Assembly (NCBI GenBank): GCA_937876225.1
Contig: CALFIC010000183.1
Coordinates: forward strand, 1-13,025
DNA: 13,025 nt
Direction: 5' to 3'
From: an uncultured Chloroflexota bacterium
Lineage (GTDB): Bacteria > Chloroflexota > Chloroflexia > Chloroflexales > Roseiflexaceae
Shown here: piece by piece, positions 6,639-13,025 of the stretch
Layout: each line of letters opens with the position of its first letter
Numbering within the stretch: the first letter of the stretch is position 1
Position numbers and translations under genes: made by a program
The notes under the pieces: model-generated
The model's database searches: none
Told to the model about the DNA's origin: nothing
Seen by the model: only the letters and a program-made list of their open reading frames with translations

Positions 6639-7802
6639 TTAACTCAGTGGTTCGAGCGCCTTACGCATCATTTCGAGGCCGTCAGCCAGCAATGATCGTG
6701 GGCAGGCCATTGTGATACGCACAAAATTCCTGGCTTGGGAACCAAAGTTGCGACCGTCGCCGAGCGCCACGCCGAATTTCTGGAAGTATTCTTTGGGGTT
6801 ACCGTCGATGCCGGCTCGGCTACAATCGACCCATGACAAATAGGTCGATTCGGGGTTGGTGATGTGCAATTGAGGCATATATTTTTTGACAAAGTCGATA
6901 GCGAAATCGCGGTTGCCAGCATAATGCACCAATGATTGATCCAACCACTCTTGGCCATGCTCATAAGCCGCCAATGCACCCACATAGCCAAAGATCCCGG
7001 CGTGAGGAACCATGCCACCCATGACTTTTTTGTACTTGGCACGCAATTCGGGGTTTTGGATGATGGCAAAACTGAAGCCCAGACCGGGGATGTTGAAGGT
7101 CTTGCTAGGTGCCATCAACGTAATGGTATGTTGGGCAATTTCGGGGGAAAGAGCCGCGGTGGGGATGTGTTGGCGGCCATCGAGGATAATGTCGCAGTGA
7201 ATCTCGTCGGAACAAATCACCACGCCACGCTCGATACAAGCATGCGCCATGGCGGTCAGTTCTTCGCGGTTCATCAAACGCCCGGTAGGGTTGTGGGGGT
7301 GACACAAGATAAAAATCTTGGTTTCATCGGTTATGGCGCCGGTAAAGGCGTCCATGTCGAGGGCATAATCAATGATGCCGTTCTTTTCGACCAATTTGAG
7401 TTCAGCCGTTTGAGTAACCATATCGTGGTTGGCAGCCGCACCCAAAATCGGTGGGTAGTTGGGGGTTTGCACCAATACACCACCACCAGGAGTGGCAACG
7501 GCACGGGCAGCAATGTTAAAGCCAGTCACGACACCGGGGACATAGACCAAATCATCGGTGGTAATGGTCCAGTCGTACAGGTCTTTCATCCGTTTGACGA
7601 GTAGATCTGCCAACGCCGCTGGAGCACCTGCATATCCGTAAACTCCATGTTGGGCACGTTTTACCAAGGCATCGATTACTGCTGGTGGCGACAATACGTC
7701 GCCATCGGCAACCCACATTGGCAAAATGCCGTCACCATACAAATTCCACTTGATGCTGTCCCCACCACGACGATCGACAACGGCGTCAAAATCGTACCGC
7801 AT
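6639..7802 (-). CDS. MalY/PatB-family PLP enzyme, copy 2 (C-S lyase/aminotransferase)
   Basis: A 387-residue fold-type I PLP enzyme, clearly paralogous to the next gene. Shared blocks include IKWNLYG (17-23), TTDDLVYVPGVVTGFN (81-96), HPHNPTGR (168-175), SDEIHCD (198-204) and APSKTFNIPG with the PLP-binding Lys234. The family covers cystathionine beta-lyase-like C-S lyases and some aminotransferases; the precise substrate is not evident. The start at 7802 is preferred. AAGGAG lies about 7 bases upstream, the family N-terminus begins here, and the promoter lies inside the longer frame that reaches 7937. The length is typical. The -10 of its promoter is about 30 bases upstream of the ATG. It is followed by a hairpin and then copy 1, which suggests a local gene duplication that has since diverged. 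Confidence 0.9.
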   Translation of the reverse strand: MRYDFDAVVDRRGGDSIKWNLYGDGILPMWVADGDVLSPPAVIDALVKRAQHGVYGYAGAPAALADLLVKRMKDLYDWTITTDDLVYVPGVVTGFNIAARAVATPGGGVLVQTPNYPPILGAAANHDMVTQTAELKLVEKNGIIDYALDMDAFTGAITDETKIFILCHPHNPTGRLMNREELTAMAHACIERGVVICSDEIHCDIILDGRQHIPTAALSPEIAQHTITLMAPSKTFNIPGLGFSFAIIQNPELRAKYKKVMGGMVPHAGIFGYVGALAAYEHGQEWLDQSLVHYAGNRDFAIDFVKKYMPQLHITNPESTYLSWVDCSRAGIDGNPKEYFQKFGVALGDGRNFGSQARNFVRITMACPRSLLADGLEMMRKALEPLS

Positions 7803-7834
7803 TGCATACTCCTTGATAAAAATTAGTTCGTCGT

Positions 7835-7862
7835 AGTATACCATAAGCTTTTGACAATCAAG
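7835..7862 (-). promoter_or_regulatory. Promoter of PLP enzyme copy 2 (extended -10)
   Basis: On the minus strand TGG-TATACT (7843-7835) forms an extended -10 element. A -35-like CTTGAT/TTGATT lies around 7862-7856 with a 15-16 base spacer. The predicted start is about 26 bases before the chosen ATG at 7802, which supports that start over the longer frame. Confidence 0.55.
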
Positions 7863-7924
7863 CGTAAGCGAATTCCCGTCAATTTGCACAATACTGAATG
7901 GTGTGCGTTTTTCACAACTCACAG

Positions 7925-7930
7925 TATAAT
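7925..7930 (+). promoter_or_regulatory. Putative -10 element for the FtsX-like permease gene
   Basis: A perfect TATAAT lies 42 bases before the permease ATG. No recognisable -35 box is found 16-18 bases upstream (around 7902-7908), so activation by another factor or weak basal expression is possible. An imperfect palindrome with GCACA/TGTGC arms (7886-7906) overlaps the expected -35 area. Confidence 0.4.
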
Positions 7931-7972
7931 AAAACACAGCGTCAATCAGAAATTAGAGATTTGTAGCAACTC

Positions 7973-10894
7973 ATGAAAAGCACTTCATTTTCAGCTATCC
8001 AAGCGATTGCCACTACCATCATTCGCCGGCTTTTTGCCCAGCCATTCCTCTTATTCGTGATTTGGTTAGGGTTTACGGTGGCAATTGCACTAACGGTGAG
8101 TATTCCCGTCTATGCGGAAGCTGCCGGGTACCGCATGCTCATTAGCGCAATCAGCACAAGTAGCGACCAAGGCAATAATTTACCGCCGTTTTCGCTCGTT
8201 TTTAAATTTGGCAGTGCTAGCACCAAACCAATCAGCTATGACATATGGCAACAGGCCGACCAATTGATGGCCAATTTACGCGGCTACGGCGTCGATTTGC
8301 CCACGCCACCGACAGTACGCTACGGAGCCAGCGAAAAACTCGAGATCCGTTTCCCTGATTCCAAACCTATAACGCCTTCTATTACCCGTGCCCGTATCGG
8401 CTTTTTGACCGACTTCGAAAACCACATCCGGCTCACCGCTGGACACATGCCTGCAGTCTGGAACGGCACGGGGGTCATGGAAGTACTTGTTGCCGACAGT
8501 CTGGCCAACAAAAGCACCATCCTCGTCGATGATCAATTTTTGGCGCACAAACGGGGTGGCAAGTATGGACTCGACGTCACCGTCAAAATCGTCGGTATTT
8601 GGCAAGCCCGCAATGATAACGACCTCTATTGGTTCACCCCCGCCGCCGCCTATAGCGACGTCTTTTTTGTACCCGAAACGTCGTGGAGCAACCTCGTCCA
8701 TCAGCCACCCGCCGAATTCGTCGAGCAAGCCGGCTGGTATGCCGCCTATGACGGCACTGGTGTACAAAGCAACAAAACCGCCACTTTGAGTAGTGCCATC
8801 ACCTCCATCAATAGCGAAATGGGCCAGATTTTGCCGGGGGTAGAGCTCTACAAATCCCCCCTCGAGCAACTCGCCCACCAACGCGAAGAAGTGCGCAAAT
8901 TAACGGTGACATTGCTTTTGTTTGGTGTGCCGTTAATTGGACTCCTGCTTGCGTTTGTCTGGCAAATCACTGGCTTGTTGGTGGCTCGTCAAGAACTCGA
9001 AATCGCCGTGCTCCGCAGTCGCGGTGTCACCCGCACCCAATTACTGGGAATGTCGCTCTGCGAAGGCTTGTTTGTGGCTACGAGTGCCCTGATGGCAGGC
9101 GTGCCCCTCTCATTGCTCTTTGCCCGGGCTATCGCCTTGACCCAGTCATTCTTGCGCTTCGATACGCTCAATGTGCCGACTCCCCAACTCATGCCCCAAA
9201 GCTGGTGGCATGGCGCCATCATCGCATCATTTGCGATCCCGGCATTGCTAATACCTGCTATCTCATTGACGAAAAACACCATCGTCACGTTACGTCAATC
9301 ACAAGCCCGTAACAACCGCCCTACCTGGGTCAGTCGCTTGTACCTCGACGTATTGTTGCTCATCCCAGCGTGGTATGGCTACCAGCAACTCGCCTTGGGT
9401 AAATCACTGGCGGTACCAGGCGTCAACGACGCCCAAACACTCAACAACCCCTTCCAAAACCCGTTGTTACTATTAGCCCCAGCGTTGTTTATTGGCTCAA
9501 CTAGTCTGATTTTGATTCGCATCTTCCCTGCATTCATTCGCTTGGTGGCCAATCTCATCCAAAACATCCCTGGGATTGCCTTGATTTCGTCGTTACGTCA
9601 ACTATCACGCAACCCTGGTACGTTGCGTGGGCCAACCCTACTCCTCATCTTGACGATTAGCCTAGCGACATTTACGGCATCGATGGCCCGCACCCTCGAC
9701 CAATACAGCATCGACCGCGCCAACTACCGGAGCGGCGCAGACTTCCGTATGCTCCCCCGTACCTTGACGGTCACGAGTGCCGACATTGCCGGCGACGTAC
9801 CGAATCTACCCAACCCAGACTTACTCCAAGGCGGGGGTACGCTCTCCAGTACCAGTGGCGAACAGTCGGCAAGCATTTCGATGGATTATTTATATGTGCC
9901 GCTCGACGACTTCAAAGCCGTACACTCCATTGATGCCGTCACCAATGTAGCCACCAACAATGTCGAATTTATCGTCAACGGCAACGACAGCAAAGGTATT
10001 TTGTATTCTATCAATCCCTCATCCTTTACGAGTGTCGTGGCGGCGACATGGCGTAACGATTATGCCAACACGTCACTCGGCGAAATCATCAACCAGATGT
10101 CCACTAGCATGGACCAAGCCATTGTGTCGGCCAAATTCGCAACCACCAACAATCTGCGGGTAGGCGATCGCTTTACGGTGGTGGCGGACTTCCTTGGTAC
10201 CCGTACCGAGATTTCGCTGAGTGTAGCAGCGATCATCGAGTACATGCCTACGTTATACAACGAAGGTCCAGCATTTGTCCTTGCCAATTACGCCTATATC
10301 TCGGATGAGCTCAATGGGCTCTATCCCTACGAAATCTGGTTGCACAGTAATGGTCAACCCGACGCACAAGCAGTCCAAGCTGCCGCCTACCGCAATAGTC
10401 TACAGGTGATGCCATACACCCCACAAGCGTTTATCAAAGCCGATATTTTGCAGCCACAACGCCAAGGGTTATTTGGATTGCTATCGGTGGGATTTCTCGC
10501 CACCGGTGGCATGTCGCTGATTGGCTTGATGGCCTACACCTTGCTAGCCCTCCGCAAGCGCAGTGTCGAGCTCGGCGTGCTCCGAGCGATTGGCATCAGC
10601 CAACAATCGCTCCGTAGTATTTTGACCATAGAACAATTGATTACCATCGGCTTTAGCACCATCAGCGGGATTGCAGTAGGCGTGATTACCAGCAAGATGT
10701 ATCTGCCCTTCCTCAAAGTCCAAGCTGGCATCTACCCCAACACGCCACCATTCCTCGTACAGTTTGCCCAAACCGACACGACCCTGATTGCGGTTACCGC
10801 ATTGATTTTGATGGCCGGAATCGTCTTCTTAGAGCTCTGGATCGTGCAACGGATGCGTATTGGTGAAGCCGTCAAACTTGGTGAGGCCGTCTAA
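7973..10894 (+). CDS. Large FtsX-like ABC transporter permease
   Basis: A 973-residue membrane protein with the layout of a fused two-module FtsX/MacB-like permease. There is one helix near 25-45, a large extracytoplasmic domain (about 50-305), a membrane block (helices near 312-335, 362-388, 415-435, 455-470, 498-518, 552-572), a second extracytoplasmic domain (about 575-830), and three final helices (near 833-858, 885-908, 935-957). FtsX-type cytoplasmic motifs occur twice: LEIAVLRSRGVTRTQLL (342-358) and VELGVLRAIGISQQSLR (865-881). Such proteins work with an ATPase to export lipids, lipoproteins or peptides, or to act as mechanotransmitters. No ATPase is adjacent, so the partner must be elsewhere. 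The ribosome site is weak. The next gene follows after 68 bases on the same strand. The cargo is unknown. Confidence 0.85.
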   Translation: MKSTSFSAIQAIATTIIRRLFAQPFLLFVIWLGFTVAIALTVSIPVYAEAAGYRMLISAISTSSDQGNNLPPFSLVFKFGSASTKPISYDIWQQADQLMANLRGYGVDLPTPPTVRYGASEKLEIRFPDSKPITPSITRARIGFLTDFENHIRLTAGHMPAVWNGTGVMEVLVADSLANKSTILVDDQFLAHKRGGKYGLDVTVKIVGIWQARNDNDLYWFTPAAAYSDVFFVPETSWSNLVHQPPAEFVEQAGWYAAYDGTGVQSNKTATLSSAITSINSEMGQILPGVELYKSPLEQLAHQREEVRKLTVTLLLFGVPLIGLLLAFVWQITGLLVARQELEIAVLRSRGVTRTQLLGMSLCEGLFVATSALMAGVPLSLLFARAIALTQSFLRFDTLNVPTPQLMPQSWWHGAIIASFAIPALLIPAISLTKNTIVTLRQSQARNNRPTWVSRLYLDVLLLIPAWYGYQQLALGKSLAVPGVNDAQTLNNPFQNPLLLLAPALFIGSTSLILIRIFPAFIRLVANLIQNIPGIALISSLRQLSRNPGTLRGPTLLLILTISLATFTASMARTLDQYSIDRANYRSGADFRMLPRTLTVTSADIAGDVPNLPNPDLLQGGGTLSSTSGEQSASISMDYLYVPLDDFKAVHSIDAVTNVATNNVEFIVNGNDSKGILYSINPSSFTSVVAATWRNDYANTSLGEIINQMSTSMDQAIVSAKFATTNNLRVGDRFTVVADFLGTRTEISLSVAAIIEYMPTLYNEGPAFVLANYAYISDELNGLYPYEIWLHSNGQPDAQAVQAAAYRNSLQVMPYTPQAFIKADILQPQRQGLFGLLSVGFLATGGMSLIGLMAYTLLALRKRSVELGVLRAIGISQQSLRSILTIEQLITIGFSTISGIAVGVITSKMYLPFLKVQAGIYPNTPPFLVQFAQTDTTLIAVTALILMAGIVFLELWIVQRMRIGEAVKLGEAV

Positions 10895-10962
10895 TTTGTG
10901 GTACTATGCGCACAGTTAATGCGACGTAATATTATTTTGAAGCATATTTAGAGGATTGAGTT

Positions 10963-11535
10963 ATGACAGCTCCACGTCCAACCCCCAAATTCGTCGGCGT
11001 CGATACGTATCGTGATGCCCAAGGACGATTTAGTCTGCGCTACCCCTCCAATTGGCATCAGTTCGACATCGATTTTGGCCGCGACGGTCGTTTGTTTTCA
11101 CCGTCGAACACCAACACCCAAACCTATGTCGCCATTTGGATCGACCAATTACAATTCACTGCCGAAGCCAGCGACGCCACCGATTTGGCTGAAGCCTTCG
11201 AAAAAGGCCTGATGCAACTGCCAGCCTGCACTATCCTCGAACGTGCCGACACCGTGATTGGCAATCTCATCAAATTCGAGCGCTTTTACACCTTTGCAGA
11301 AAACGGCGTGACCCGCAAACGCAAAGTCTGGGCCATGTATGTCGACAAATGGCTAATGGTCCTCACCTATCAAGGGGAAACCGTCGACGAATGGGAACAT
11401 TGGTATGGCATGGCCAACCAATCATTCCACCACTTCGTCATCCCTACCGAGCTGTGGTTTGCGACCGACCGTGACATCAACGGTGTCGGCATTCCCGTCG
11501 CCACCAAAACACCCCGTGGCAAAGCCAAAAACTAA
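10963..11535 (+). CDS. PsbP/DUF1795-like protein of unknown function
   Basis: A 190-residue soluble protein without a signal peptide or membrane segment. The N-terminal pattern YRDAQGRFSLRYPSNW (residues 16-31) matches the beta-strand opening of PsbP/DUF1795-like domains ('F-x-I-x-YP-x-x-W'). A beta-rich body then ends at an aromatic helix (VDEWEHWYGMANQSF, 141-155), as in that fold. The last ~20 residues form a basic tail. Bacterial relatives are poorly characterised, and many are linked to secreted or envelope proteins, but I see no export signal here. AGAGGA lies about 8 bases before the ATG. It sits 68 bases after the FtsX-like permease on the same strand and may share its transcript; no clear promoter is visible in the gap. 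The domain call is moderate and the function unknown. Confidence 0.7.
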   Translation: MTAPRPTPKFVGVDTYRDAQGRFSLRYPSNWHQFDIDFGRDGRLFSPSNTNTQTYVAIWIDQLQFTAEASDATDLAEAFEKGLMQLPACTILERADTVIGNLIKFERFYTFAENGVTRKRKVWAMYVDKWLMVLTYQGETVDEWEHWYGMANQSFHHFVIPTELWFATDRDINGVGIPVATKTPRGKAKN

Positions 11536-11555
11536 CCACGATTTGCGTGCATACG

Positions 11556-11587
11556 AAATCCCCGTCGCATCACTGCGACGGGGATTT
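11556..11587. terminator. Bidirectional terminator between PsbP-like and Cys-rich protein genes
   Basis: A perfect 14-bp inverted repeat (arms 11556-11569 and 11574-11587, loop TCAC) begins and ends with AAAT/ATTT, giving a short T-tract on either strand. It lies 20 bases after the PsbP-like stop and 11 bases beyond the stop of the convergent minus-strand gene, so it probably serves both. Confidence 0.8.
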
Positions 11588-11598
11588 GTGTAGGCAAT

Positions 11599-11958
11599 TT
11601 AGGCTTGATCAGCCCAGGCCATGTAGTCGGCGAAAAGCCCATTGAAGTAGACATGCACCACTTGGTTAAAGGTCACGCGATTGGCGGCATCGAAGACTTC
11701 GTCTTCGCCATCGCCATACGCCACCAACATGCCACGCTCGGGATGGTATTCGTCTTCACCCGGAGGAATCACCATCGCCAGCCACTTCCCCGGGTAGCGC
11801 GATTCGATGGCATAGACGTCCTCGACGGCACCGCGTTCGTTCATCCCGGTATAGGGACAACCACAGCCGCAATCGGGACCACAATCATTCCCAGGCGTGC
11901 CACACGACATCGTCGTGCCACCATGGTCTGCAGTCGTCAAACGAATTACAACTGGCAT
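11599..11958 (-). CDS. Small protein with N-terminal five-cysteine cluster, unknown function
   Basis: A 119-residue acidic protein I do not recognise as a named family. Residues 19-34 hold five cysteines in a C-x6-C-x3-C-x-C-x-C pattern with many Gly residues, and there is no Cys elsewhere. This suggests metal or Fe-S/Zn binding or a redox role. The rest contains KWLAMVIPPGEDEYHPERG (about 58-76), vaguely like the short DUF5678 pattern 'PGKW-hhh...', but too weakly to assign. No signal peptide or membrane segment is seen. The start at 11958 has a GAGGG site about 8 bases upstream; Met17, just before the Cys cluster, is an alternative. It begins 15 bases after the stop of the dihydrolipoamide dehydrogenase frame, so the two are probably co-transcribed. 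That pairing with a redox flavoenzyme is suggestive only. Confidence 0.6.
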   Translation of the reverse strand: MPVVIRLTTADHGGTTMSCGTPGNDCGPDCGCGCPYTGMNERGAVEDVYAIESRYPGKWLAMVIPPGEDEYHPERGMLVAYGDGEDEVFDAANRVTFNQVVHVYFNGLFADYMAWADQA

Positions 11959-11973
11959 CTACAGGCCCTCATC

Positions 11974-13008
11974 TTACATGTGAATAGCTGCACCCTCAGC
12001 AGCAGCATGAGCGGCTTCGCCCAAGGCTTCGTACAGGGTGGGGTGCGCATGAATCGTGCGCATCAACGATTCGGCGGTAGCCTCGTGTGATAAGGCCAAT
12101 GCGCCTTCGGCAATCAATTCGGTGACCTTGGGGCCAATCAAGTGCATCCCCAACACGGCGTCGTATTTCTTGTCGGCGACGATTTTCACGAAGCCTGAGC
12201 GTTGGCCGAGGATGGTGGCTTTGCCATTGCCGGCAAACGAAAACTTGCCTACTTTGACATCATACCCTTGTTCGCGCGCTTTGGCTTCGGTCAAACCCAC
12301 ACTCGCAATCTCGGGAGAACAGTAGGTACACGCCGGGATAATGCCGTAATTAATGGCTTTGGGGTTGTGGCCGGCAATCGCTTCGGCCGCCAAAATCCCT
12401 TCGGCCGACGATTTGTGGGCCAACCATGGCGTGGTAATGGCACAGTCACCAATGGCATAGACGCCTTCGGCGCTGGTTTTCATCATGGCATCGACCTGCA
12501 CAAAGCCCCGTTGGTCGAGGGTCACACCCCGGGCTTCGAGGCCCAGTTCTTTGGTGTTGGGGACGATACCGATCCCGATCAACGAACGTTCGGCGTCGAT
12601 GATGACTTCTTTACCACTTGCGTCGGTAATCACGGCCCGCACGCCGTCACCATGGTGAGCGACATTTTGCAGTTTGGCGCCGGTCATAATCGTAATCCCG
12701 CGCTTGCTCAAGGCCTTGGTCAGCTCAGTGCTAATTTCTTCGTCTTCGTTGGGCACAATCCGGGGCAAGGCTTCAACCAAGGTCACCTTGCTGCCAAAGG
12801 TGCAAAACATCGAGGCAAACTCGACGCCGATGGCACCGGCACCGACAATCAACAACGATTGGGGGATGGTTTTCATGCTCAAGGCCTGCCACGACGACAT
12901 GATGCGTTCGCCGTCAAAAATCGCCCCTACTTGGGGGATTTCGCGGGGCTTGGCGCCGGTGGCGATAATCAGCCATTGGTGAGTGGTTGCAACTGGTGTT
13001 GGTGGCAT
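11974..13008 (-). CDS. lpdA: Dihydrolipoamide dehydrogenase (E3), C-terminal three quarters; 5' end missing or broken
   Basis: E3 reoxidises dihydrolipoamide in pyruvate/2-oxoacid dehydrogenase complexes and the glycine cleavage system, using FAD and NAD+. The visible 344 residues contain ATGAKP (16-21), the NAD-binding GAGAIG (56-61), the second FAD motif YAIGDCA (184-190) and the dimer-interface HAHPTLYE with the catalytic His322-Glu327 pair. A normal E3 has ~460-470 residues. The N-terminal FAD GxGxxG and the redox disulfide CxxxxC are absent and would have to lie beyond the window. However, the codon just before this ATG is an in-frame TGA (13011-13009), so the frame does not continue cleanly outward. 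The gene may be a pseudogene or may carry a sequencing error near 13009-13025. It is followed 15 bases later by the Cys-rich protein gene. Confidence 0.8.
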   Translation of the reverse strand: MPPTPVATTHQWLIIATGAKPREIPQVGAIFDGERIMSSWQALSMKTIPQSLLIVGAGAIGVEFASMFCTFGSKVTLVEALPRIVPNEDEEISTELTKALSKRGITIMTGAKLQNVAHHGDGVRAVITDASGKEVIIDAERSLIGIGIVPNTKELGLEARGVTLDQRGFVQVDAMMKTSAEGVYAIGDCAITTPWLAHKSSAEGILAAEAIAGHNPKAINYGIIPACTYCSPEIASVGLTEAKAREQGYDVKVGKFSFAGNGKATILGQRSGFVKIVADKKYDAVLGMHLIGPKVTELIAEGALALSHEATAESLMRTIHAHPTLYEALGEAAHAAAEGAAIHM

Positions 13009-13025
13009 TCATGGTGTTGCAGTTT

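Noticed and set aside
7886..7906. Imperfect palindrome with GCACA/TGTGC arms in the divergent promoter region, a possible operator
   Set aside because: Only 5-bp arms match and the centre does not pair well; not distinguishable from chance without comparisons.
6639..7937. Longer start of PLP copy 2 at 7937
   Set aside because: The extra 45 residues are not family-like, overlap the likely promoter, and the start at 7802 has a good ribosome site.
10862..10894. Short near-repeat at the end of the permease gene (GEAV-KL-GEAV)
   Set aside because: It lies in the coding frame and the tail resembles normal FtsX-type C-termini; no evidence of a recombination or attachment site.

Overview
The window reads as bacterial chromosome of moderate GC content with compact gene packing. 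It shows Shine-Dalgarno sites, a lipoprotein signal and sigma70-like promoters. Nothing in it names the organism. A filamentous Chloroflexota relative is my guess from the style of the polA end, the BMP-type transporter, the very large FtsX-like permease and the strong CAA/TTG codon use; treat it as low confidence. I see no phage, transposon, CRISPR array, rRNA or tRNA, and the content looks mostly like ordinary core and accessory metabolism. No gene-free stretch exceeds 300 bases.

Left part (1-5320): the 3' end of DNA polymerase I (+) runs into a perfect 17-bp hairpin. It faces a four-gene minus-strand operon for a BMP-family (nucleoside/purine-type) ABC importer. In transcription order this is a lipoprotein binding protein, a double ATPase, permease 1 and permease 2. 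The last three genes are joined by ATGA start/stop overlaps. A 12-bp hairpin separates the binding protein from the ATPase and may keep the binding protein in excess. The operon has a good promoter just after the upstream gene. Its leader of about 120 nt folds into a nested hairpin and also carries a 38-codon open frame, with three consecutive His codons, that overlaps the binding-protein start by ATGA.

Middle (5354-7970): two tandem, clearly paralogous PLP enzymes of the MalY/PatB (C-S lyase/aminotransferase) family lie on the minus strand, separated by a terminator-like hairpin. In both, the best start is well inside the longest open frame. A short divergent promoter region follows.

Right part (7973-11590): a 973-residue FtsX-like ABC permease (+) has no ATPase next to it and is followed by a 190-residue PsbP/DUF1795-like protein. 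A 14-bp hairpin then closes the convergent junction. On the minus strand lie a dihydrolipoamide dehydrogenase (E3) C-terminal region and, 15 bp downstream, a small protein with a five-cysteine cluster. The E3 frame has an in-frame TGA directly before its first ATG, so either the gene is broken or the sequence has an error near the window end.
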